Source: Xanthomarina spongicola
Lineage (GTDB): Bacteria > Bacteroidota > Bacteroidia > Flavobacteriales > Flavobacteriaceae
DNA length: 64,000 bases
Assembly: GCF_003148645.1 (NCBI RefSeq)
Contig: NZ_QGGP01000005.1
Location: 32,751-96,750, forward strand
Direction: 5' to 3'
The translations under genes and the position numbers were made by a program. Shown in pieces: positions 18,338 to 27,692 of the stretch. Below the pieces are notes generated by a model. That model was not told where the DNA came from, did no database searches, and worked only from the letters and a program-made list of their open reading frames with translations. Numbering within the stretch: position 1 is the first letter of the stretch; each line of letters begins with the position of its first letter.

Positions 18338-19933
18338 TTAAATTCCTAACCAATTTAAAAATCTTTCAAAAAAACTTTCAGTCTCAATTTTTTCATTTTT
18401 CTTAAATTCAATGTAATAAACTCCAAAGTTGTTGTACGATTTATTAGCATCACGATCCACATTCATTTTAAATTCTACTTTTGAAGATTCATTTAATTTG
18501 CCTGAAGCTAAAACAGTTTTAAAATTCTCAACATCTTTAATAATATAACTTGATTCACTTGGAAGATTATATTCAGAAAAATCGACTAAAACATCATTCA
18601 TTTCTTTGTTAAAAAGTACAACTCTATAGGTGTTCTCTTGAGTGTTGATTTTGGTTATTATTGGTTTTTGATTAGAAGTGAATTCTTTAAAATGCTTCCA
18701 TTTACTATTTATTCCTAATCCATAAATATCCTGCCATTGTTTAACAGAATAATCTATTTCTCCTTGGATTCTAATTGGTTTAGAATTTCTTGTGTAATAT
18801 GTATTATTTTCAAAAATCCAAGATGTATTATTTATATACTTCATTACAGGTTTAAATAGCCGAGCATAACCACTATAAATCGTATTATTTTTAAAGGTTA
18901 TAGATTTTGCACTTAATACTCTTAATGCATCTTTTCTACCTATAATAATGTTGTTTAAAATATTAATATTTTCTACAGGTGAGTTATTATTAAAACCCAA
19001 GGTAAGAGAAGGTGCATCAGAATTCTCGATAGCTTCAGACAAGGTTGTGTTATGATAAAAAATATTATTTGTAACCTGAATGTTTTTGGCAATATTAATA
19101 CCATTTCTATCATTTGTAGCTACTATAACATTATCGACAGTTCTGCCTGAGACTAAGCCACTATTGAAAACAACATTATTATCAAGATTTATATTTTTTA
19201 CGTATTCATTACTTGCTTTTTTATTTGCAGACCAAACTTCTATCCCTTTATAGTAATTATTAAAAATTATATTATTCTTTAAAATTCTTGTTTTAGTATT
19301 ACTATTGTTTTGAACATAAAACCCTTCTCCTATTCCAGCATATTTTTTGCCTTTATAACCATTATTATAAACAATACAATTAGAAATAATAGTACCACCT
19401 GTATTCTTCCAAGACCCAAAACCTAAGCCATTATTTCCATGTATAATAAGGTTAATGAATTGACAATTTTCCCCACTATTATGACTAACACCACCAAACG
19501 GAAGAAATCCTTCTACACTCTCGTCCCTAATAATTAAATTGGTTGGTGAAATTTCAAAATCTCGATATGTGACATTATTACCATTAACAGTTAATGTAGC
19601 TTCACTAACTCCAGAAACATTACCATTTAAAATAGCCCATTCGTTTGGAAATGATGATACTGTAATATACTTGCCATTAATTATACTACTTAATTTACTG
19701 TAAAAGCGTCCATTATAAACACCTTCATGTAACCAAATAATATCACCACCATTAACCGTTTCTGAAGACTGACTTAAAGCTGTTTGCAAATCCCAAGGCT
19801 GATTTAATGATCCATTACCAGTAGTTTTTCCTGGACTTATAGAATGAGTTTTTGGAAACACATGAAATTCTTTTTGCGAATACCCAATTAGTATTACAAA
19901 AAACAACAAATTAAAGAGATAGACTTTTTTCAT
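18338..19933 (-). CDS. Right-handed parallel beta-helix protein, exported
   Basis: 531 residues with a signal peptide (cleavage near GYSQ). Residues 90-400 contain repeated beta-helix rungs rich in Asn, for example NNIIFNNYYKGIEVW, NNVVFNSGLVSG, TNNIFYHNT and LNNIIIGRKDALRV. The opening part (PGKTTGNGSLNQPWDLQTAL) is the DUF1565-like start of such proteins. The fold is shared by polysaccharide lyases and binding proteins; catalytic residues cannot be picked out. Its place at the head of the MBOAT-SGNH run suggests a periplasmic or surface role on the polysaccharide made here. Confidence 0.82.
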   Translation of the reverse strand: MKKVYLFNLLFFVILIGYSQKEFHVFPKTHSISPGKTTGNGSLNQPWDLQTALSQSSETVNGGDIIWLHEGVYNGRFYSKLSSIINGKYITVSSFPNEWAILNGNVSGVSEATLTVNGNNVTYRDFEISPTNLIIRDESVEGFLPFGGVSHNSGENCQFINLIIHGNNGLGFGSWKNTGGTIISNCIVYNNGYKGKKYAGIGEGFYVQNNSNTKTRILKNNIIFNNYYKGIEVWSANKKASNEYVKNINLDNNVVFNSGLVSGRTVDNVIVATNDRNGINIAKNIQVTNNIFYHNTTLSEAIENSDAPSLTLGFNNNSPVENINILNNIIIGRKDALRVLSAKSITFKNNTIYSGYARLFKPVMKYINNTSWIFENNTYYTRNSKPIRIQGEIDYSVKQWQDIYGLGINSKWKHFKEFTSNQKPIITKINTQENTYRVVLFNKEMNDVLVDFSEYNLPSESSYIIKDVENFKTVLASGKLNESSKVEFKMNVDRDANKSYNNFGVYYIEFKKNEKIETESFFERFLNWLGI

Positions 19934-20012
19934 GAATTCAAAAATACAATTACCATACCAATAGAAAATTAAATATGGATTTTTAAATGTAATATAAATA
20001 GATTTTATTGAT

Positions 20013-20020
20013 TAGATTTG
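20013..20020 (+). promoter_or_regulatory. -7 promoter box (TAnnTTTG) upstream of glycosyltransferase gene
   Basis: TAGATTTG matches the Bacteroidota -7 consensus exactly, 13 bases before the ATG at 20034. A clear -33 box was not found, so support is moderate. Confidence 0.45.
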
Positions 20021-20033
20021 AACAATTGATCTA

Positions 20034-20924
20034 ATGTTAATGCTATCCATATTAATTCCTACATATCATTACAATGCTTATCCTTTAGCTATACAACTTG
20101 AAAAACAAGCATTAAAAGCAAATATTACTTTCGAGCTTATTTGTGTAGATGATGGTTCTTTTTCTCATTTAAATATTGAAAATCAAAAAATTAATACTCT
20201 TACAAACTGTAAGTTTATTGAAGCAAAAACAAATATTGGAAGAACAGCAAGCAGACAGTTTCTAGCTGAAAAGGCTCAATATAATTGGTTGCTTTTTTTA
20301 GATGCAGATACCATACCTATTTCATCAAATTTTATTAAAAACCTTGTTGAATATTTAAATTCTAACTTTCAAGTTGTTTTTGGAGGTATTTCTTATCAAG
20401 ACATCAAACCAAGTTCAGATAAATTATTAAGATGGTATTATGGGAGTGAAAGAGAGACTAGATCTTTAGATGAACGCTTAAAAAGACCTTACCAATCTTT
20501 AATCTCTGGAGCTTTTACTATTGAAAAAAATCTTTTTTTAAGTATTAATAGTAAATTTTTAAATAACGCTTATGGTTTAGACATATTATTTGCTCATGAA
20601 TTAAGATTACTTAAAACTTCCGTAAAGCATATTGATAATCCAGTTTATCATCTTGGTATTGAAGAGAGCACCAAATATTTAATTAAATCAAAATCGGCTT
20701 TAGACACTCTTTCAATCATGCTTAAAAATAATATTGTTAGAAAAAACGCTACAAACTTATTAAATACTTATAATAAGTTAAGCATATTTGGAATTGCTAG
20801 TGTATTTGGAAAAATCATGCAAACATTTAATACTAACATAGAAAAAAACTTACTAGGATCTTCACCTAATTTATTACTATTCGATTTATACAGATTAGGT
20901 TATTTTTGTAGAATACATAAATAG
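20034..20924 (+). CDS. Family 2 glycosyltransferase
   Basis: 296 residues of GT-A fold. The nucleotide-binding start is SILIPTYHYNAYPL, followed by ICVDDGS (Asp39-Asp40) and the DxD-type motif FLDADT (Asp90, Asp92). The protein is soluble with possible peripheral membrane contact near the C-terminus. It adds an unknown sugar to a lipid-linked or polysaccharide intermediate. Two ATGs, at 20034 and 20040, are possible starts. The following GT2 gene begins one base after its stop codon, so they form a two-gene operon running against the genes on either side. Confidence 0.9.
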   Translation: MLMLSILIPTYHYNAYPLAIQLEKQALKANITFELICVDDGSFSHLNIENQKINTLTNCKFIEAKTNIGRTASRQFLAEKAQYNWLLFLDADTIPISSNFIKNLVEYLNSNFQVVFGGISYQDIKPSSDKLLRWYYGSERETRSLDERLKRPYQSLISGAFTIEKNLFLSINSKFLNNAYGLDILFAHELRLLKTSVKHIDNPVYHLGIEESTKYLIKSKSALDTLSIMLKNNIVRKNATNLLNTYNKLSIFGIASVFGKIMQTFNTNIEKNLLGSSPNLLLFDLYRLGYFCRIHK

Positions 20925-20925
20925 T

Positions 20926-21846
20926 ATGAAACCATTTTTTTCAATAATAATCCCTTTATTTAATAAGGAAGCTTATATTAAAAACACCTTGCTAAGTGTT
21001 TTTAATCAGTCTTTTAAAGATTTTGAAGTTATTATTGTTAATGATGGTTCCACAGATAATAGCCTAAATATTGTTGATACATTTAAAGACGAAAGAATTA
21101 AGATTTTTTCAAAAACAAACGAAGGTGTTTCAGCTGCCAGAAATTTTGGTTTCACTAAGGCATCTGGGAAATTTTTAACGTTTTTAGACGCAGATGATAT
21201 TTGGGAAGAAACGTTTTTAGAACAAGTATTTAAGCTTATTAATAACTATCCAGAGGAACATGTTTTTGCAACAGCTTTGAATATTAGAACCGAAAAAGGC
21301 TCTTATTATGCTACTTATAATAATCTTAATTTAAATATAAATGAAATAGCAGTCTTAGACTATTTTCAATATAGTTTAGATCATTCTATTTTACATTGTG
21401 CAAGTTCTGTCTTTAGTAGAGAAGTTATAAACACTATTGGTGAATTTAATAAAACTCTTAATACAAGTGAAGACACCGATTATTGGATTAGAATAGGTTT
21501 AAAATACCCAATTGTGTTTTTGAATAAACCACTAGCAACACATCAAGTTGTAGAAAATGGATTAACTAAATCAAATAGAAAAAGATTTAAGTCTATAGAT
21601 TACTCCAGTTATAAAGCTTTAAATCAATCTGTATATTTTAATGAATATATTAATAAAAACATGTTTGCTTCTGCATTAAAATATAGACTTGTAGGTGATA
21701 TAGAAAGTTTTAGAAAACTTAAAAGTGACATTGATTTTGGTAAATTAAATTTCAAACAAAAATGGCTACTTAAACTACCTCTGTTTATAACAAAAATTGG
21801 AGTTAAAACCTACAATCTACTAACACACAAAAAGAATTATTTTTAA
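20926..21846 (+). CDS. Family 2 glycosyltransferase
   Basis: 306 residues. The GT-A motifs are FSIIIPLFNKEAYI, VNDGSTDNSL (Asp40) and FLDADD (Asp88, Asp90), with the acceptor-side TSEDTDYWIR. It is the second gene of the plus-strand pair. Donor and acceptor cannot be inferred. Its stop codon overlaps the stop of the convergent fdtA-like gene by four bases, leaving no room for a terminator between them. Confidence 0.92.
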   Translation: MKPFFSIIIPLFNKEAYIKNTLLSVFNQSFKDFEVIIVNDGSTDNSLNIVDTFKDERIKIFSKTNEGVSAARNFGFTKASGKFLTFLDADDIWEETFLEQVFKLINNYPEEHVFATALNIRTEKGSYYATYNNLNLNINEIAVLDYFQYSLDHSILHCASSVFSREVINTIGEFNKTLNTSEDTDYWIRIGLKYPIVFLNKPLATHQVVENGLTKSNRKRFKSIDYSSYKALNQSVYFNEYINKNMFASALKYRLVGDIESFRKLKSDIDFGKLNFKQKWLLKLPLFITKIGVKTYNLLTHKKNYF

Positions 21847-22265
21847 CTTTTAAACTGCAAGAACTGTTTGTATTTTCTAATATAATCTTCTTCATCAAAC
21901 TCTTCTGAAGCCAGAACCAAACAAACAGAACCTGAAGAGAAGTTTTCCAATTCACGCCAAATACCTTTTGGTATTAATAAGCCTTTATTAGGTTTATTAA
22001 GTGTTATTGTTTTCTTTTGGTTTCCATCGTCTAAAACTACATCGAAGCTTCCACTTAAAGCAATTAAAAACTGATAGAGATTTTTATGTGCATGTCCACC
22101 TCTATAAGCATTACTAGGCACATCGTACAAATAATAAACACGTTTAACAGTAAAAGGAATACAATCTTTTTCAATAACAGATAAATTCCCTCTACCCTTT
22201 TTATCTTCAATTTTCGGGATATCTAATATTTTTATTTGCTTTATTGTTGTTATATTACTTTCCAT
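21843..22265 (-). CDS. fdtA: dTDP-4-keto-6-deoxyglucose 3,4-ketoisomerase-like cupin (FdtA/QdtA/WxcM family)
   Basis: 140 residues, the normal length of the single-domain enzyme. The cupin motif RGGHAHKNL (His58, His60) and the ILDIPKIEDKKGRGNLSVIE opening are family marks. These enzymes move the keto group from C4 to C3 of a dTDP-linked 6-deoxyhexose before transamination. The probable next enzyme is the aminotransferase at 25585-26685, separated from it by an opposing glycosyltransferase gene. Earlier enzymes (RmlA, RmlB) are not in the window. FdtA and QdtA differ in product stereochemistry and cannot be told apart here. Confidence 0.85.
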   Translation of the reverse strand: MESNITTIKQIKILDIPKIEDKKGRGNLSVIEKDCIPFTVKRVYYLYDVPSNAYRGGHAHKNLYQFLIALSGSFDVVLDDGNQKKTITLNKPNKGLLIPKGIWRELENFSSGSVCLVLASEEFDEEDYIRKYKQFLQFKS

Positions 22266-23085
22266 GTTTCAAGTCTTTGTAGGTTTTTATTCCTTGATTT
22301 GCCACTTTAATTTTAGATGAAACTTCATTCATTTTTATTAACCTCTTTCTTAACAATGATGCTATTAATCTAAACACATATAACCATACAAAAACACCAT
22401 GTAATTTATAGTTTAAAGCACTTCTTGCAAAAATAAATCTATCTGATGCTACATCATCACTTGAACTTAATGGTTCATGCATGACTATATATTCTGGCGA
22501 AAAATACGCTTTTATCTGTTTGTTTTTAACAACTTCATTTAAAAATAATCTATTTTCTCCATCTTGAAATACACTTCCTAATCCAAAAAGTTCATCGAAT
22601 TTCAAATTATTTTTCAGAACCGATTCTCTTTTAAATGATATTTCTATTGAAAGTACTTTTCTGTAAAACCTATCTAAACTTGTTACTTGATTTGGATAAT
22701 TACTGTATGGTTTCTTTACTGAAGTAAGTGTTTTAAAGGTTATAATATCTGCATCTGTTAATTTATTATAACTCTCTAAAATTGGTTTTTCAAAATGCTC
22801 TAAATACACGACATCATCATCAGCAAGCAAACAAATATCTCCAAAGGCATTTTGTATGGCTAAATTTCTGCTTCTACTCAACCCTTTTTCAAACGAGTTA
22901 ATAACGCGAATGTTTTTAGTTTCAGAATGTAATAACCTTTCTTTACTTGTTTGATTAATAATTAATATGTGATAATCTTCCAGTGCATTATTTTTAAACA
23001 TCTTATAAATAAAACCCAATGAGGTTCTGTTGGTTGTAGCCACAAGAATTTCTAAAGGAATTTTAGTTTTTTCTGAAATGTTCAT
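22255..23085 (-). CDS. Family 2 glycosyltransferase
   Basis: 276 residues. LEILVATTNRTSL opens the GT-A domain, GLSRSRNLAIQNA is the usual second motif, and LLADDDVVYL (Asp89-Asp91) is the metal-binding DxD region. It overlaps the fdtA-like gene by 11 bases and precedes it, so the two are translationally coupled; it may transfer the amino sugar or a neighbouring residue. The C-terminus holds one hydrophobic amphipathic stretch. Confidence 0.88.
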   Translation of the reverse strand: MNISEKTKIPLEILVATTNRTSLGFIYKMFKNNALEDYHILIINQTSKERLLHSETKNIRVINSFEKGLSRSRNLAIQNAFGDICLLADDDVVYLEHFEKPILESYNKLTDADIITFKTLTSVKKPYSNYPNQVTSLDRFYRKVLSIEISFKRESVLKNNLKFDELFGLGSVFQDGENRLFLNEVVKNKQIKAYFSPEYIVMHEPLSSSDDVASDRFIFARSALNYKLHGVFVWLYVFRLIASLLRKRLIKMNEVSSKIKVANQGIKTYKDLKHGK

Positions 23086-23126
23086 TGAAACGATTATATT
23101 TGAAAAGCAAAGGTATCAAAATAAGC

Positions 23127-24278
23127 ATGCAAATACTTTTAATTGGAGAATTTAGTCGACTGCATAATTCCTTAAAGGAAGGATTAGAGCATCTTGGTCA
23201 TGAGGTTATTCTTGTTGGTAATGGAGACTTATTTAAAAAATTTCCAGTTGATATTAATATTGAAATTTCAACTTTTAACAAACCCTTTCTATTATTTATT
23301 AGAAAAGCAATTCATAAAATTACAAATTTTGATATAGCAGATTTTGAAGTTGCTTACAAATTAAAAAAAAACTTAAAAACCCTTCATGATTTTGATGTTG
23401 TTCAACTTATAAATGAAGATGCACTTTCAATACATCCTAAGCTTCAAATCCCTTTATTAAAAACACTAATAAAACAGAATAAAAACATGTTTTTATTGTC
23501 TTGTGGAGACGATTATACTAACATTAGTTTTTATCTAAAAAACAAAGAAAACTATTCTATTTTAACTCCATATTTAGAGAATACATCTTTAAAGAAGGAA
23601 TTTAGTTATTGTTTAAAATATGTGTCTCCTCCTTATAAAAAACTTCACGATTTTCTATATAAAAATAGTTGTGGTGTCATTGCTTCAGATATGGATTACC
23701 ATATTCCTTTAAAAAATAACAAGTCTTATTTAGGCTTAATTCCAAACCCAGTAAACACAGATAAAATAGCATATAACCCTTTACAAGTTGATAGCAAGAT
23801 TCATATTTTTCATGGTGTAAATACATTATCTGAAATTAAAAAAGGATCTCAATTCTTTAAGGATGCCTTAGAGATTATTAAGGAAAAATATTCAGACAAA
23901 GTAGCCATTCATACCACTTTCAATTTACCATACAAAGAGTATATAAATGTTTATAATCTGGCACATATTGTTTTAGATCAAGTTTATAGTTATGACCAAG
24001 GCTACAATGCTTTAGAAGCTATGGCAAAAGGAAAAGTTGTTTTTACTGGAGCTGAAAAAGAATGGCAAAATTATTATAAAATTGACGAAGATTCGGTTGC
24101 AATTAATGCTTCACCAAACATATCTTCCATAGTTGAAAAACTAGAATGGCTTATTGAAAACCCTAATAAAATATTAGAAATTTCAAACAACGCAAGAGCA
24201 TTTATTGAGAAAGAACACAACTACATTTTAATTGCAAAAAAATATCTTCAAGTTTGGGAATTATCTTCTAAGAGTTAG
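23127..24278 (+). CDS. GT-B fold glycosyltransferase (GT4/GT1-like)
   Basis: About 383 residues. The start at 23127 is chosen because MQILLIGEFSRLHNSLKEGL matches the first Rossmann strand and helix of GT-B enzymes; the frame is open 14 codons upstream without similarity. The C-terminal nucleotide-binding part has HIFHGVN, an HTTFNLPYKEYINVYN region and YDQGYNALEAMAKGKVV, the E-x7-type helix of GT4. It is a single plus-strand gene between minus-strand genes; its last 11 bases overlap the convergent flippase gene. Confidence 0.85.
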   Translation: MQILLIGEFSRLHNSLKEGLEHLGHEVILVGNGDLFKKFPVDINIEISTFNKPFLLFIRKAIHKITNFDIADFEVAYKLKKNLKTLHDFDVVQLINEDALSIHPKLQIPLLKTLIKQNKNMFLLSCGDDYTNISFYLKNKENYSILTPYLENTSLKKEFSYCLKYVSPPYKKLHDFLYKNSCGVIASDMDYHIPLKNNKSYLGLIPNPVNTDKIAYNPLQVDSKIHIFHGVNTLSEIKKGSQFFKDALEIIKEKYSDKVAIHTTFNLPYKEYINVYNLAHIVLDQVYSYDQGYNALEAMAKGKVVFTGAEKEWQNYYKIDEDSVAINASPNISSIVEKLEWLIENPNKILEISNNARAFIEKEHNYILIAKKYLQVWELSSKS

Positions 24279-25584
24279 AGTTTAAATCGTTTTTATCTGG
24301 AATTACTCCAAAAAGCGAAGAGCTAAAGATTAACAGAATAACACCATAATACATAACATAAGTTACAAAATGCGCAATTGTTGCGCCTTTTACTCCGTAA
24401 ATATCAATAAAGTAGATACTTGTTGCGTACATAATAATAACAGAGAAAGCTTCGGTTATAATATAATGCCAAAACATTTTTTTAGCTAAAAATTGGTAAG
24501 CAATTACTATGGATAATACTTTAACAAAGTCGCCTAATAGTTGCCATAAAAATAAGTCTTCAACTGGTTTAAATTCGCTAGAAAAAACAATTGTTATGAT
24601 ATACGTTCTTAATAAGTAAATAACAAATAACCCAATTGCAAATATTGGAATTATAGTTTTATAAAAGTTAAATACTTCGTTTCTAAAATCTTTTGCATTA
24701 TCTATTTCAGATAATCTTGGCAGAATGTAAAGCGTTAATAACGAACTTACAAACATTAAATAATACTTTGAAATACGATTCATGGCTTCCCAGAAACCTG
24801 CCTCTTTAAACCCTATATTGTCTATTATATAAGATCTAATTGCAAGGGCAACTAAAGGCAAAACAATGGCTGAAAACAAAGCCATAACAGAAAAAGAGCT
24901 TAGTTTTTTAGCTTTTTCTAAACTAAAACTACTAACCTTTATTAAAGGCATTAAACTTCTTTGATTGACTATTCCAACAAGTGTAATTAAAAATATTAAC
25001 GATTCTGAAATAACAACAGAAATCAAGGCTCCATCAATTCTGTTTTTATAAATTAAAATTAAAGTTACTCCTACTCCCAATATCTGGCCAATAATATTTA
25101 TGATAATAAGAATTTTAAACTTCGAAAAACCATTCAATATTGAAAACGTAAATAAATTCAACGTGTAAAATGGTAGAGCAATTGCTAAAATTTCAATAAC
25201 GTATGCATAGTCATTGTACTTTGGAAATATAATAGTATTAATGGATTCAGCATTAAAATAACACACAAAGGAAACTAAAACGGTAGAAATAAAACCAAGG
25301 TAAAAAGTGGTGGATATGGTTTTGCTTAGTTCAATTGTATTGGTTTTAAACTCAGCTATATATTTAACAACACCGTTATATAAACCAAGTGTTGCTAAAG
25401 ATTGTATAGAACTAACAAAATTCCTTAAATTTCCAACAAGTGCCATCCCTTCTGCTCCAATAAAATGAGCAATAGCATTCGATGTTAAAAGCCCTCCAAC
25501 AATTCTGGTAACCAGTGATGCTGAATTTAAAGAAGCTACTTTAATTAAAACATTATTATTAATATAGTTGATTAATCTTTTCAA
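24268..25584 (-). CDS. Wzx-type polysaccharide flippase (MOP family)
   Basis: 438 residues with about 12-14 membrane helices spread along its length, including IVGGLLTSNAIAHFIGAEGMALVGNLRNF at the N-terminus, a pattern of the WzxE/O-antigen translocase branch. It probably flips undecaprenyl-linked repeat units across the inner membrane. It starts directly after the stop codon of the aminotransferase gene (zero bases between), like WzxE beside amino-sugar genes in enterobacterial common antigen clusters. No Wzy polymerase was recognised in the window. Confidence 0.88.
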   Translation of the reverse strand: MKRLINYINNNVLIKVASLNSASLVTRIVGGLLTSNAIAHFIGAEGMALVGNLRNFVSSIQSLATLGLYNGVVKYIAEFKTNTIELSKTISTTFYLGFISTVLVSFVCYFNAESINTIIFPKYNDYAYVIEILAIALPFYTLNLFTFSILNGFSKFKILIIINIIGQILGVGVTLILIYKNRIDGALISVVISESLIFLITLVGIVNQRSLMPLIKVSSFSLEKAKKLSSFSVMALFSAIVLPLVALAIRSYIIDNIGFKEAGFWEAMNRISKYYLMFVSSLLTLYILPRLSEIDNAKDFRNEVFNFYKTIIPIFAIGLFVIYLLRTYIITIVFSSEFKPVEDLFLWQLLGDFVKVLSIVIAYQFLAKKMFWHYIITEAFSVIIMYATSIYFIDIYGVKGATIAHFVTYVMYYGVILLIFSSSLFGVIPDKNDLNSNS

Positions 25585-26685
25585 TTAGTAGGCGTTTATT
25601 GTATCTATTATCTGGGAAATCTCATTGCTAGTAATAACAGGACTAATTGGTATACTTACTACTGTATTATGGATTTCTTCTGTTATTGGTAAACTTAAGC
25701 CTTTAAAATTAATTAAAGCCTCTTGCTTATGTGGAGGGATTGGATAATGGATTAACGTTTCAATATTATGCTTTTTTAAATAAGACACAAAATTATTTCT
25801 ATTTTTTACTCTAACTACAAACACATGAAATACATGATTTTTTGAATTATCATAAAAAGGCATTTGTATTTTAATATTTTTTACTTCAGAAACATACCTT
25901 TTGGCTATTTCCTGTCTTTTTAAATTATCTGTATCTAATAGTCTTAGTTTGATATTTAAAAACATGGCTTGAATTTCGTCTAAGCGATTATTACTACCAA
26001 TCAGGCTATGCTCATATTTTTTTTCAGAACCATAATTATGTAATTTATTAATGGTTTCGGCTAAAACAGAATCGTTTGTAGTTACTGCTCCTCCATCACC
26101 TAAAGCACCTAAGTTTTTGCTTGGATAAAAACTAAAAGCAGCTGCATGGCTTAAATTGCCAGCTTTTTTACCAATATCATTTTCAGCTCCATGAGCTTGG
26201 GCAGCATCTTCAATAACCAATAAACTTTGTTTTTCTGCAAACCCATTTATAGCTTCCATGTTTGCTAATTGCCCATATAAATGAACTGCCATGATTGCTT
26301 TAACTTTTGGCGTATAATGCTTTTCAATTTCTTTTATAGAAATATTAAACGTATCTCTATCAGGCTCAACAAAAACAGGAGTTAATCCTGAATTTATAAC
26401 AGATAATGCGCTTGCAAAAAAAGTGTTTGCTGGTATGATAACTTCGTCGCCTTCTTTTAATTTTCCTAGATGAATAAATGCTTTAAAAATTAGCGTTAAT
26501 GCATCTAAACCATTACTAGTTCCAACACAATATTTTGTTCCACAATACGAAGCAAAATCTCTTTCGAAAGCAGTAACTTCTTGACCTAAAATATAATGTC
26601 CAGAATCTAAAAACTCCTGAAACTTCTTTTGAAATTCAGATTCAAATCTTTTATTAATTTTATGTAAGTCAAGAAACTTAATCAT
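25585..26685 (-). CDS. fdtB: DegT/DnrJ/EryC1/StrS aminotransferase (FdtB-like)
   Basis: 366 residues, PLP-dependent sugar aminotransferase. Motifs: [21 protein letters not shown], the cofactor-binding [11 protein letters not shown] (Asp160) and the Schiff-base lysine in [16 protein letters not shown] (Lys190). The sequence suits the 3-keto-specific FdtB/QdtB group, and an FdtA-like isomerase lies 3.3 kb away, so dTDP-3-amino-3,6-dideoxyhexose is the likely product. The gene overlaps the acyltransferase upstream by four bases and abuts the flippase downstream. Confidence 0.87.
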   Translation of the reverse strand: MIKFLDLHKINKRFESEFQKKFQEFLDSGHYILGQEVTAFERDFASYCGTKYCVGTSNGLDALTLIFKAFIHLGKLKEGDEVIIPANTFFASALSVINSGLTPVFVEPDRDTFNISIKEIEKHYTPKVKAIMAVHLYGQLANMEAINGFAEKQSLLVIEDAAQAHGAENDIGKKAGNLSHAAAFSFYPSKNLGALGDGGAVTTNDSVLAETINKLHNYGSEKKYEHSLIGSNNRLDEIQAMFLNIKLRLLDTDNLKRQEIAKRYVSEVKNIKIQMPFYDNSKNHVFHVFVVRVKNRNNFVSYLKKHNIETLIHYPIPPHKQEALINFKGLSLPITEEIHNTVVSIPISPVITSNEISQIIDTINAY

Positions 26686-27662
26686 ATTAAAACATCGTTT
26701 AAATAGATATGATTTTTGGTAAATATGCTATAAAAATCATGCGAAATACTTCTAGCTCCAAAAGATTCTTTCCAAGATTGTAACCCGGAATTTATATGCT
26801 TACCTTGATTTTCGTTACAAATACCAAAATCGAAATACGCTTTATCATTATAAACCTCATGTATTAAATGATGGAACACCAAATCTAAACTTCCTAATTC
26901 CTGTTTATCATTATTAGCTGAAATATATTGTGCATGAGCTACATTATCCGTCTCAAAAATTGTTGTTCCTGCAACAATTATATTTTCTTTATAAACGTTA
27001 AACTGTCTAATGTTATTAGGAAATTTCGATTTTAAATATGTTATTTCTTCTAAAGTATGAACAGGTTTAACACCATGTTGTTCATCTAAATTTGGAATTA
27101 ATATCTGGTTCCAAAACAAATCAAAATTAGCTTCTTCTTTAACAACCAGATTGTTTTTTTGAGCTTTTTTTAAACCTCTCTTTCTGTTAGACGAACTTAT
27201 TTCAATTGATTGCTTTGTATCTATTGCTAAGGTTAAGTCTCTTCTAATTAATTCGGCTTGTAGCTTAAATAATATATAATCTATTTCATCACTTGGATGT
27301 ATATGATAAATTCTAGGAGTTGGTTTAAGTATCACTTCATGAATCCCAAGATTTTGACAGGTCTCAAGTAGGCATTTAACAGCTTTCAGAATAACTTTAA
27401 ACGACGCTTCTTTACCAACTATCAAACCTCCATAAGTGAGGCCTTGATGCGAATAAATTAATTCGTTTTTTCTATTAGCTGGAAATATGGCTACCAGTTT
27501 TTCATCTTTAAAAATCAAGAATGATTCATCTTCAAATCTATCTTGATGGTATTCCATAAAATCACGATGACATAAAAACGTGCCATTTTTAGACTCTTTA
27601 AGAAAATTATTCCAAAGCGATTTGTGTTCTGGATGGTATTTTTTAACTGAGTAAACCTTCAT
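26682..27662 (-). CDS. FemAB/GNAT-like acyltransferase
   Basis: 326 residues made of two GNAT-like halves. The basic stretch [21 protein letters not shown] and the C-terminal [28 protein letters not shown] match the FemAB-related branch (Acetyltransf_6), which transfers acetyl or aminoacyl groups to amines. It precedes and overlaps the FdtB-like gene by four bases. The usual N-acetyltransferase of the Fdt pathway (FdtC) is a left-handed beta-helix protein and is not seen here, so this protein may acylate the 3-amino group. That role is inferred from position only. Confidence 0.82.
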   Translation of the reverse strand: MKVYSVKKYHPEHKSLWNNFLKESKNGTFLCHRDFMEYHQDRFEDESFLIFKDEKLVAIFPANRKNELIYSHQGLTYGGLIVGKEASFKVILKAVKCLLETCQNLGIHEVILKPTPRIYHIHPSDEIDYILFKLQAELIRRDLTLAIDTKQSIEISSSNRKRGLKKAQKNNLVVKEEANFDLFWNQILIPNLDEQHGVKPVHTLEEITYLKSKFPNNIRQFNVYKENIIVAGTTIFETDNVAHAQYISANNDKQELGSLDLVFHHLIHEVYNDKAYFDFGICNENQGKHINSGLQSWKESFGARSISHDFYSIFTKNHIYLNDVLI

Positions 27663-27692
27663 TTAAATTTAATTCGTGCTGAAAATACTAAT

